From assembly GCF_947254915.1 (NCBI RefSeq), contig NZ_CAMYEZ010000072.1, positions 1 to 10,981 of the forward strand: a stretch of DNA of 10,981 nt, in the 5' to 3' direction. Positions 1-7,032 of this stretch are shown here, piece after piece. Below the pieces are notes generated by a model, which had not been told where the DNA came from, ran no database searches, and worked only from the letters and a program-made list of their open reading frames with translations. The first letter of the stretch is position 1. Every line of letters starts with the position of its first letter. This DNA is from an uncultured Porphyromonas sp. (GTDB taxonomy: Bacteria > Bacteroidota > Bacteroidia > Bacteroidales > Porphyromonadaceae). The translations under genes were made by a program, and so were the position numbers.

Positions 1-51
1 AATGAAATGAAAGTTCCGAAGAATTTGTTCGTTCCTCGCTGGAAAATCAAA
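1..51 (+). repeat. Dispersed intergenic repeat, left copy
   Basis: This 51-bp stretch aligns without gaps to 9756-9806, with 46 of 51 bases the same. The first 22 and last 11 bases are identical; the five differences are at positions 23, 27, 29, 33 and 38. The window starts exactly here, so any further upstream units, such as the 21-bp tandem array beside the right copy, would be cut off. It lies about 90 bp beyond the stop of the last gene of the psd operon. It does not look protein coding: in the one frame open in both copies, four of the five differences change the amino acid. Confidence 0.85.
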
Positions 52-137
52 AAGCGCCCCCGAGGGATCGTTCAATTTCCTTGATAGTGACGTAGGTAGA
101 TAAGTTCATCTTGTGTCACAGATAAGCCATAAGCGGA

Positions 138-419
138 TTACTCCTCCTCAAAGTCTACGTACTCCCCTTGGTCTTTCTCAAACTTCTTCTTCGCTATATC
201 CTTCATATCCAGCTTGCCCTGCTGTGACTGTGCATCCTCTGAGCTTTGCTGTGAGGTGGCAGAGTGCCACCCCTTGCGTGGCGCTTTTCGTGACTTAGTG
301 TGCGGATCACCCTGCTGTATGTAGCGTCTCACCATCCAGTACAATATGCGAGGCGCAAAGTATCTAATGAGCAGGTACGTAAGTCCTATGACGAGGATCA
401 GACCAAATATGAATTCCAT
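138..419 (-). CDS. DUF4834 family small membrane protein
   Basis: This 93-residue protein of unknown function resembles the DUF4834 family of Bacteroidetes. Residues 1 to about 20 form one hydrophobic segment (MEFIFGLILVIGLTYLLIRY), probably a membrane anchor. A basic stretch follows (about residues 24-50), then a Gln/Ser-rich linker (about 51-68), then a charged tail ending in GEYVDFEEE. The acidic tail with a Y-V-D-F core is what I recall as typical of the family. The ATG at 417-419 is used; it lies 22 bp beyond the pssA stop, so the gene is probably the third of a psd-pssA-DUF4834 transcript. No catalytic motif is visible. A link to phospholipid synthesis is suggested only by position. The family assignment is by recognition of size, single anchor and tail, not by a search. 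Confidence 0.8.
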   Translation of the reverse strand: MEFIFGLILVIGLTYLLIRYFAPRILYWMVRRYIQQGDPHTKSRKAPRKGWHSATSQQSSEDAQSQQGKLDMKDIAKKKFEKDQGEYVDFEEE

Positions 420-441
420 GTGTCGGGTCTAGATTAAGGTG

Positions 442-1203
442 TTATTGTTGAGCGGCATCGATAGCGTCCGAATTGCTCTTGATCTGCCGACCGATGGCGA
501 GCGAGACGATGATATAGAGCAGCATCGCTAGGCGTAGCGTACTCGCCACGGAGCCCAGCCACATATAGATACAGCCTGCAGGGACTAGGATAGCGCCCCA
601 TGCGATGAGGATGACCGTACCGTGAGATGCTTTCATCTGTGCACCTAGATGCTTCAGCGAGAGCATCGGCACACGGCTCACCATCAGGATACAGGAGAGG
701 AGGAGTAGCCCATAGCCAGTCACTAGCGAAAGCGTATCCACCGCACAGGCGCAAGTGGAGAGCGAGATGCCGATCCACAAAAGCGCAGAGGCGGGCACCG
801 GTAGCCCACGGAAGTAGTTGCTCGTCCCCGTATCATTATTAAAGAGTGCCAAGCGGTAGGCTGCAAACGGCAGGATCAGAAGAAAAGGTAGCGACATCAT
901 CAGAGCCGTAGACGCTACGTAGCCACTTGCCAAGAGTCTCCCCTCCATCGTGCAGAGAGCTAGCAGTGCAGGCGCTAGGCCAAAGGTGACCACATCTGAG
1001 AGCGAGTCTAGATCAGCGCCTATCGGAGAGGTCGCATGCAAGAGCCGCGCTACCATACCATCGAGCAGGTCAAAGAAAGCACCCACAGCAATCCAGATGG
1101 CACCCATCTGGTACTCCTTATAATATAGGATCGAAATGATCGCTGCCGCACCCGAGAGGATGTTGCACAGCGTTAGGAGATTGGGGATTAGTCGTTTTAT
1201 CAT
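442..1203 (-). CDS. pssA: CDP-diacylglycerol--serine O-phosphatidyltransferase
   Basis: The enzyme joins CDP-diacylglycerol and L-serine to give phosphatidylserine and CMP in the inner membrane, the first committed step to phosphatidylethanolamine. From the ATG at 1203 it has 253 residues. The CDP-alcohol phosphatidyltransferase signature is complete: D45, D48, G49, A52, R53, G62, D66 and D70, in the order D-x2-DG-x2-AR-x8-G-x3-D-x3-D. The aspartates bind the divalent metals used in catalysis. The rest is mostly hydrophobic and fits a multi-pass protein of about six to eight segments, with a short polar tail (IKSNSDAIDAAQQ). A longer frame opens at a TTG at 1233, but the ATG gives the family-like start MIKRLIPNLLTLCNILSG, so I chose that. 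The gene starts 39 bp after the psd stop. Psd, its neighbour, uses the product directly. Confidence 0.95.
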   Translation of the reverse strand: MIKRLIPNLLTLCNILSGAAAIISILYYKEYQMGAIWIAVGAFFDLLDGMVARLLHATSPIGADLDSLSDVVTFGLAPALLALCTMEGRLLASGYVASTALMMSLPFLLILPFAAYRLALFNNDTGTSNYFRGLPVPASALLWIGISLSTCACAVDTLSLVTGYGLLLLSCILMVSRVPMLSLKHLGAQMKASHGTVILIAWGAILVPAGCIYMWLGSVASTLRLAMLLYIIVSLAIGRQIKSNSDAIDAAQQ

Positions 1204-1242
1204 GACAACGAGGTTTTGATCTTCATACAGCAAGAAGCGTGC

Positions 1243-1917
1243 CTACTGGGGCAGATAGCCCAGCGTTGTCTCACCGCCCACCACTTCGTCGCCTATCTTG
1301 ATCGCTATCTCCGTACCCAGTGGCAGGTAAAGGTCAATGCGTGAGCCAAACTTGATGAAGCCGAGGAAGTCCTCGACCGTCACCTCGTCGCCCACCTTCG
1401 GGTAAGTGACGATACGTCGTGCCACAGCACCAGCGATCTGACGCTCTAGCACTTCATGGCCACCATCCGTACGGATGATCACCGCCGACCGCTCATTGAG
1501 CACGCTACTCTTAGGGAGAAACGCCTTGTAGTAAGCACCGCTCTGATGCTCCACATGAGTGATCGTACCATTGCAGGCGACCCAGTTAGCATGCACATTG
1601 TAGAGCGACATAAAGATCGAGAGCTTGAGACAGCGTCGTCCCAGCAGTTCAGGCTCCTCGACCTCCTCCATGACCACCACCTTGCCATCGGCTGGTGCTA
1701 CGATGAGGCGTCTATTGCCCGCCTCGCTATTGCTACGCCTGGGGAAGCGAAAGAAGTTTAGCGCTAGCCCCATCACCGTGAGCGACACCAGCAGGGTCAA
1801 GATAAATACTCCCTTAAAGGGGACAAAGACAAAGGTTGCCCAGCAAGCCAACGTCAGTATGAGAAAGAAAGAGACGAGGAGTCCCACCCCCTCGCGATGT
1901 AGTCGTACCTTTTTCAT
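1243..1917 (-). CDS. psd: Phosphatidylserine decarboxylase proenzyme (short type)
   Basis: The enzyme decarboxylates phosphatidylserine to phosphatidylethanolamine at the inner membrane. It is made as a proenzyme that cuts itself before a serine, which becomes the pyruvoyl cofactor. Here the cut should fall between G191 and S192 in IKFGSRIDLYLP, giving a large beta chain and a C-terminal alpha chain of 33 residues. The APADGKV block (D77) and the LYNVHANW block (H109) fit the conserved Asp and His regions of the family. Two hydrophobic segments, about residues 11-32 and 37-54, anchor the N-terminus. At 224 residues it is the short PSD-A type with the FGS site, not the longer E. coli type with LGST. 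It is first in the psd-pssA-DUF4834 set; the ATG at 1917 lies about 42 bases downstream of a TATCTTTG promoter box. Confidence 0.95.
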   Translation of the reverse strand: MKKVRLHREGVGLLVSFFLILTLACWATFVFVPFKGVFILTLLVSLTVMGLALNFFRFPRRSNSEAGNRRLIVAPADGKVVVMEEVEEPELLGRRCLKLSIFMSLYNVHANWVACNGTITHVEHQSGAYYKAFLPKSSVLNERSAVIIRTDGGHEVLERQIAGAVARRIVTYPKVGDEVTVEDFLGFIKFGSRIDLYLPLGTEIAIKIGDEVVGGETTLGYLPQ

Positions 1918-1959
1918 TATGGATTAAGTAGAATAGGAATCGGCAGTAATTATGATAGG

Positions 1960-1967
1960 CAAAGATA
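1960..1967 (-). promoter_or_regulatory. Candidate -7 promoter box for the psd operon
   Basis: On the minus strand these bases read TATCTTTG, an exact match to the Bacteroidetes -7 consensus TAnnTTTG. It lies about 42 bases before the psd ATG, which leaves room for a leader of about 35 nt. No TTTG or TTG is placed about 19-21 bases further upstream for a -33 element; the nearest TTTG is only 12 bases away. The match is therefore one box only, and the transcript start is inferred. Confidence 0.5.
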
Positions 1968-2085
1968 CAAAATAGCCCCCAAAGCTCTACCCCACTCCCC
2001 ATTACCTCAAAGGAATTAGTCCAAATATCCCGAGTAACGATCCAACGTGTAGCCCGCTACGGGGACGCATAGACGCACTGTGCCA

Positions 2086-4410
2086 CTACAAGACGGGTCG
2101 CTCGAGTGAGAGCGTCGCTGCGCTTTCGGTGCGTACGGGCTTAACTTGGTCACCAGCTGAGAAGGCATACGAGATGGTCAGCACCAGTCGCCGACGTGGC
2201 GAGAGGTTGAGACGAAGCTGCTCGGTCGTATCACCCATCCTCATCGTGATCCGATCCCTACTGTGGAGGAGATTACTCAGCGAGAGACTGAATTGCAACT
2301 GATCGTGTAGCAGTGAGGCGTAGCAACCTAAGTCCAGTCCGTAGCGACCGCCGAGGGTGTAGCCGAGTTGCTGACGAGCTGTCTCACCGCTGAAGGCTAC
2401 GCTCAGACCAACCATCTTGGTGATAGTAAACTGATGCGTTGAGGTGCCACCCACCGAGAAGCTTTGTACCGACCGCCCAGGCATTTGCTCTTGATCATAG
2501 CGCAGGTAGAGGATATTATTCGTTCGCCAGAAGGGGAAGAGGCTCTTATTGAACGTCCCCGATGCGTAGTGGCTCCAGCGACTCCCCACATTGCTTGGCT
2601 GCGTATAGTAAAGGTCGGGAGCTGTCTCGTCCTTATAGGTCATAATCTGAATGATGTTGCGACCGTAGCGCACCCGATAGGTAAACTGCCAATCACGGTT
2701 GAGGAAGTAGTTGACCTCCGCCTCGTCAAATGTTTCCTGCTTAAGTCGCTGATTACCGATACTGTAGAGATTCTTCGTCAGGTAAGTCGCCACGGGCGAA
2801 TAGTAACCGTAGTTGGGTAGCGAGAAGAAATGGCGGTATGCCACGCCTATCCCCGAAGCCTTCGCGGGGTTAAGCATATACTGCAGGAGCAGGTTAGGAT
2901 AAAGCCCCCGATTTGGCACAGTGTAATCGTTCTGCGCATTGAGTAAGTCTCGGTAGTGCACCACCGTCGTCTGATAGCGCAAGCCCACCTGTAGGTAGAG
3001 CCGCTGGGTCAGCATCTTGCTGTACTCTAGATAAGGCGATAGGTCAAAGCCTGAGATCGCAAACTGCCGATGAATGATCTGAGGCAACGTGCCACTACTC
3101 ACCCCGCCCGCATCGTTGTCGTCCAGCCCATAGTTATAAGAGAGCCCACCTGTGAGCTGATTGCCTCCTGCAAAGACCAGTGTAGCTCTTGGGTGAAAGG
3201 TCAGATAGTGCGTCCTGCTCTTGCTCTCTGCCAGCTCCCCCTCATTGGTCGAGTAGTAAGCCGATCCGTCGCTCTGCGAGTGGCTATAGCTCACTGTAGA
3301 GGCGATGCCCAGTCCCTCGCATACGGCCAGCCGTGCGGCATAGCTCACACCGCCATTGAGATTCAGAATGCGCTGGTCGTACCCTTGTGTCAGGAGCGTT
3401 TGCCCTGCGCCATCCTCTAGAAGCGTCTCCGCCTTGGGACGGTCGTATATCACACCGCCAAAGACGCCCAGCGTGTGCTGCTTATTGATCTGATACTTAA
3501 CGCCGAAGTTGTCTAGCACGGCATAGTCTCTATTCTTGCTGTGACTCATCGTGGTGACGAGACTAGAGGCTTCGCCCTGGTACTTGTTTTGTCGTTCATA
3601 CAGCGTAGTGTAGCGTCCCCCGCCACCACGTAGCGTGTTGTATAGCGAGACACCAGCCTTGGTGTACTGCAGAAAGAGCGAGGGCATCCCATCGACAAAG
3701 CCTCTCTGGTCAAACTGCGTCCGCAAGCTCACCGATCCAAGAAGTCCCGCCTCCGTTCTTAGCGTGATGTAGATGATTCCGCCCTTGATCTGCTGTCCTA
3801 GCGAAACGCCTGGATTAGGCACCACCTCAATGTGGTCTATCATAGAGGTCGGTATCGAGTTCAGCTGTTGCAACGTAATCTGCTGGTCTCCGATGTAGAT
3901 GAGGTTGTCCTCCTTGCCGTTGAGTAGGAGCTGGTTGCCAGTCACCTCGACGGAGGGAATGAAGCGCAAGGCTTCCAACATAGACTTTCCCTTAGTTACG
4001 GGGTTGCCCTTAAACTGTACACGGATATTGCCATTCGACTGCAGCTTCGTGTGCTTGGCGACCACCTCAACCTCAGAGAGCTCAACGCTGTTTTCCTCTA
4101 GTGTGAAGTCCAACTGCGTGGTAGGCTGAGTGATCGTCACCCTGCGTTGCTGCGTCTTGTAGCCGATACAGCGCACCTCTATGAGATAGGTTCCACAAGC
4201 GGGCAAGCGTAGCGCATAAGCTCCCTGCGCATTGCTCACCGCTCCCGTCAGCGTCGTCGCTGTCGTGTCGCTCTGTAGCGTGATCGTAGCACCGATGATC
4301 GACTCTCCGCTACTGTCGGAGACGCTTCCCTTAACTTCGTAAGCGCCTTTCTGTGCGCTAAGCCATTGTCCCGCGATAACGAGCAGGAGGACGAAAACTA
4401 CCTTCTTCAT
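2086..4410 (-). CDS. TonB-dependent-receptor-like outer membrane protein (third of tandem array)
   Basis: This 774-residue protein is probably an outer-membrane barrel of the TonB-dependent-receptor superfamily, resembling the OMP_b-brl_3 type. Residues 1-19 are a signal peptide (MKKVVFVLLLVIAGQWLSA, cut before Q20). About 25-104 form a carboxypeptidase-regulatory-like domain, with the pattern G-x-V-x-D, GA, G-A-Y-x-L and the ending I-x-C-I-G-Y. About 113-218 form a plug, starting LSEVEVVAKH, where the TonB box sits in SusC-like proteins, and containing IDHIEVVPNPG. The remainder is Tyr/Phe-rich alternating strand sequence. The last strand (LTISYAF) is followed by a polar tail of 24 residues. 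The frame also opens at a GTG at 4470, overlapping the neighbour, but the ATG at 4410 starts exactly at the signal peptide. It lies 49 bp beyond the previous gene. The substrate is unknown, and no SusD-like partner lies beside it. Confidence 0.88.
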   Translation of the reverse strand: MKKVVFVLLLVIAGQWLSAQKGAYEVKGSVSDSSGESIIGATITLQSDTTATTLTGAVSNAQGAYALRLPACGTYLIEVRCIGYKTQQRRVTITQPTTQLDFTLEENSVELSEVEVVAKHTKLQSNGNIRVQFKGNPVTKGKSMLEALRFIPSVEVTGNQLLLNGKEDNLIYIGDQQITLQQLNSIPTSMIDHIEVVPNPGVSLGQQIKGGIIYITLRTEAGLLGSVSLRTQFDQRGFVDGMPSLFLQYTKAGVSLYNTLRGGGGRYTTLYERQNKYQGEASSLVTTMSHSKNRDYAVLDNFGVKYQINKQHTLGVFGGVIYDRPKAETLLEDGAGQTLLTQGYDQRILNLNGGVSYAARLAVCEGLGIASTVSYSHSQSDGSAYYSTNEGELAESKSRTHYLTFHPRATLVFAGGNQLTGGLSYNYGLDDNDAGGVSSGTLPQIIHRQFAISGFDLSPYLEYSKMLTQRLYLQVGLRYQTTVVHYRDLLNAQNDYTVPNRGLYPNLLLQYMLNPAKASGIGVAYRHFFSLPNYGYYSPVATYLTKNLYSIGNQRLKQETFDEAEVNYFLNRDWQFTYRVRYGRNIIQIMTYKDETAPDLYYTQPSNVGSRWSHYASGTFNKSLFPFWRTNNILYLRYDQEQMPGRSVQSFSVGGTSTHQFTITKMVGLSVAFSGETARQQLGYTLGGRYGLDLGCYASLLHDQLQFSLSLSNLLHSRDRITMRMGDTTEQLRLNLSPRRRLVLTISYAFSAGDQVKPVRTESAATLSLERPVL

Positions 4411-4459
4411 TCGAAAACTTGACTTGTTATTATTATCTGCGAAATGCTTTGCTAAAATA

Positions 4460-6961
4460 CTACTGCACACCTGTCCTCTGGTCTAGGTCGGAGGTGGCGA
4501 GAGACTCGTTGCGCGTCACTTTGCGGCTCTTGCCCGAGTTGAAGTTGTACGTGATCTTTAGACCGATAGCACGCGCTTGGATCATATTCCTTTGGTTATA
4601 CTCGAAGTCATCACCCCACTGCTTCGTCTCGAAGCGTATGTATTTCGAGAAGGGGTGCTGAGCCGTCAAGGTTAGATCCAGCTTGTCGTCCCAGAAGCTC
4701 TTCTTCAGGTAGAAGCTATACCCATGGCTGTATGAGTAGGTCGTGCGGAGTGTCGGCGGATTGGCATAGTAGTACCACGAAGCTCCTAGGTACCACGACT
4801 TGGGGAGCGTGACATCCACATTGGCTGACAGCATATTCTCCCAGTTCCGCTGAGAGAGTCCTTCACTAGGATAGTCGAAGAGGTGATACCTACAACTCCA
4901 AAAGAACGTAAGCGAGAGGGGCATGATAGGACGCCAGTTCATCCAAAGCGAAGCGTTCGGCACACGGTGCAAGCCTGCATTAGCAAAGGTATGATACAGT
5001 ATCTCTGGACTTTTGGGGTCTCTATACCTCACGGACATAATCGCATTGTTGGTTTGCTCATAGCCCGTCGTTAGACTGAGGTAGAGTTGGTTCGAAAAGA
5101 TTGTATAGGAGAGGTCTACATTGTGATGTAGCTCCGACTGCAAGTAAGGATTGCCAAAAGAGATGTCGTAGGTTGTCACCTGACTTCGATAAGGATTGAG
5201 ACGCCAGATAGAGGGACGGATAGGGCTCATCTTGTAAGAGAGGAAGAGCTGCTGGCGGTCAGTGAGCATGTAGGAGAGCGTAGCCGTAGGGATCAGGTCT
5301 ATGCCCGTCTTGTGAAAGTCTCCCTCACTGTTTTGCGAGAAAGTTATCTTGTCATAGACCAGCGTGCCTCGTGCTCCAGCGGAGAGAGCGAAGCGTTCAC
5401 CCTGCCAAGCGTAGTTGGCATAAGCTGACGTAAGGCTCTGCAGCTGACTCATGTCTCCCTGACGGTAGAGCGGGTTATTCACCTCTTGCCAGTCGCCCTT
5501 GCCTTCGTTCCAGAGATGGTACTCAGGGCGAGAGCTACCCAGTCGTAGCACCTCCTTGACACCTACCTGCAGAGCGTGTCCTCCGCTCCAAATGAACTGA
5601 TAGTCGCTCTGTAGGGCATGCTCGCTCAGACCTCCGCGTGAACGCTCCATACGTCGTGTCTCATCATAGGGAGAGCTCTCCCAGCTGGTGAAGCCATCTC
5701 GGTACTGACGCTCAGTCCACTCCTTGTACCTCAGGTCTGGGTTGTAAGCGTAGCGATAACCTATCGAGAAGCGGGGCTGCTTGTCCGCTGCATAGAGATT
5801 GCGATAAATAAGGTTACCCTCTACAGAGCCAGAGGTCAAGCGCATCTGATTGAGCGACGTGGCATATCGTGTAGGCTCATTAGGACGATCGAAAGTTTGC
5901 TGAGAGAGCCCTGTAGAGTAGACCGATGAGACGAAGAGGTGCCCATCAGCGTAGAGGCTATTCAGGCTATCTATGGCGTACTCTCCCATCAAGCTACCGA
6001 CATGGTTTTGGAAGACACCATCGTTGTTACTCCCAGCCACCGCGGTGGACTTGAAGAGGCTGGTCGTCTTATCCCCTTGGAATGTGCGTCTAGATATATC
6101 CACAGGCTGATCCTTATGACGCGTATAGTCATAGTTGTAGTTGAGCGCTACGCTAAGCTTACCCTTAGTGAGAGTCAGACTTGAGGTGCCATTGATATTG
6201 GGGATTGTAGAGCCCATCAGAGAGATTAGTCCGCTGTACCCATCTAGGCTCTTGCTCTCAGTGATGATATTGATGATAGCATCTCCAGCAGAAGCGTCGT
6301 AGCGAGCATCTACCTGTGTGATCACCTCTATACCCTTGACGCTACTGGCGGGGATGCCTCGCAGAACCTCCGTGGGGTTCATCGAGGCAACACGAGAGGG
6401 CGAGCCGTTGATGTAGACGGAGAAGTTTGACGACCCCTTGACACGTATATTTCCCTCTCCATCTACAGTGACGAGGGGCACCTTGCGCAGGGCAAAGAGG
6501 AGATTGTCGGTCTGAGCCAAGACGTCGTTTTTCATATCATAGGTCAAGCCTTTGGGAGAAAGCTTGATGAGCTTGCGACGCGCCACCACCTGCACCTCGT
6601 CTAGAGTCTGAGCATCGGGGGCTAGGTAGATCGTGTCTAGATTGTTCTGTCCCGCCTGCGCCGTGACTCGCATTTGCTTAGTCTGAAAGCCAATCGACCT
6701 AATCGTCAACTGGTAGCTACCCATACGGAGCAGTGCCATCTGGAAGTGTCCCTCCTCATTGGCTGCTACCCCGCCTGTCAACTGCTCATCTAAAAGTTTG
6801 TACTCAATCGTAGCGTAGGCTATCGCCTCGTGACGTACGGAGTCCATAACGACGCCACTGATCTGACAAGGAGATGTCTGCGCCGAGGCAAATAGTGCGA
6901 CAAGCAATAGCCCCATCACGAGAAGGGCTTTGCGGAGAAGGGTTGATAATAGACGTTTCAT
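4460..6961 (-). CDS. TonB-dependent-receptor-like outer membrane protein (second of tandem array)
   Basis: This 833-residue protein has the same plan as its two neighbours. Residues 1-27 are a signal peptide ending LFASA, with Q28 as the first mature residue. About 34-113 form a carboxypeptidase-regulatory-like domain (AYATIEY, GHFQMAL, then IRSIGFQ). About 121-235 form a plug, starting LDEVQVVARRK and containing NLLFALRKVPLVTVD, VYINGSPSR, LRGIPASSVKGIEVIT and YDASAGDAIINIITE. This is the most canonical plug of the three. The barrel runs from about 240 to the final strand ITYNF, followed by a polar tail of 26 residues. An earlier ATG exists at 7012 in the same frame, but it would put 17 polar residues before the signal peptide, so the ATG at 6961 is preferred. 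The gap from the upstream gene is 71 bp and holds no clear promoter or terminator, which supports co-transcription. The ligand is unknown. Confidence 0.88.
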   Translation of the reverse strand: MKRLLSTLLRKALLVMGLLLVALFASAQTSPCQISGVVMDSVRHEAIAYATIEYKLLDEQLTGGVAANEEGHFQMALLRMGSYQLTIRSIGFQTKQMRVTAQAGQNNLDTIYLAPDAQTLDEVQVVARRKLIKLSPKGLTYDMKNDVLAQTDNLLFALRKVPLVTVDGEGNIRVKGSSNFSVYINGSPSRVASMNPTEVLRGIPASSVKGIEVITQVDARYDASAGDAIINIITESKSLDGYSGLISLMGSTIPNINGTSSLTLTKGKLSVALNYNYDYTRHKDQPVDISRRTFQGDKTTSLFKSTAVAGSNNDGVFQNHVGSLMGEYAIDSLNSLYADGHLFVSSVYSTGLSQQTFDRPNEPTRYATSLNQMRLTSGSVEGNLIYRNLYAADKQPRFSIGYRYAYNPDLRYKEWTERQYRDGFTSWESSPYDETRRMERSRGGLSEHALQSDYQFIWSGGHALQVGVKEVLRLGSSRPEYHLWNEGKGDWQEVNNPLYRQGDMSQLQSLTSAYANYAWQGERFALSAGARGTLVYDKITFSQNSEGDFHKTGIDLIPTATLSYMLTDRQQLFLSYKMSPIRPSIWRLNPYRSQVTTYDISFGNPYLQSELHHNVDLSYTIFSNQLYLSLTTGYEQTNNAIMSVRYRDPKSPEILYHTFANAGLHRVPNASLWMNWRPIMPLSLTFFWSCRYHLFDYPSEGLSQRNWENMLSANVDVTLPKSWYLGASWYYYANPPTLRTTYSYSHGYSFYLKKSFWDDKLDLTLTAQHPFSKYIRFETKQWGDDFEYNQRNMIQARAIGLKITYNFNSGKSRKVTRNESLATSDLDQRTGVQ

Positions 6962-7032
6962 TTGACGATTACTGTTACAGAGACAAAGGTCGGAAGTTTT
7001 TTCTTGTTTCACAAGAGCTAAAAGGGTAATTG

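Noticed and set aside
2049..2060. Short palindrome GTAGCCCGCTAC after the third receptor-like gene
   Set aside because: Only four or five pairs with a very small loop and no T tract on the minus strand; too weak to call a terminator.
2464..3420. Two plus-strand open frames of about 116-118 codons opposite the third receptor-like gene
   Set aside because: Both are antisense to a complete, well-supported barrel gene and show no protein-family features.
7003..7015. Small hairpin CTTGT-TTC-ACAAG between the first and second receptor-like genes, next to six T
   Set aside because: The stem is only 5-6 bp, and on the transcribed minus strand the run after it is A, not T, so it does not look like a terminator.
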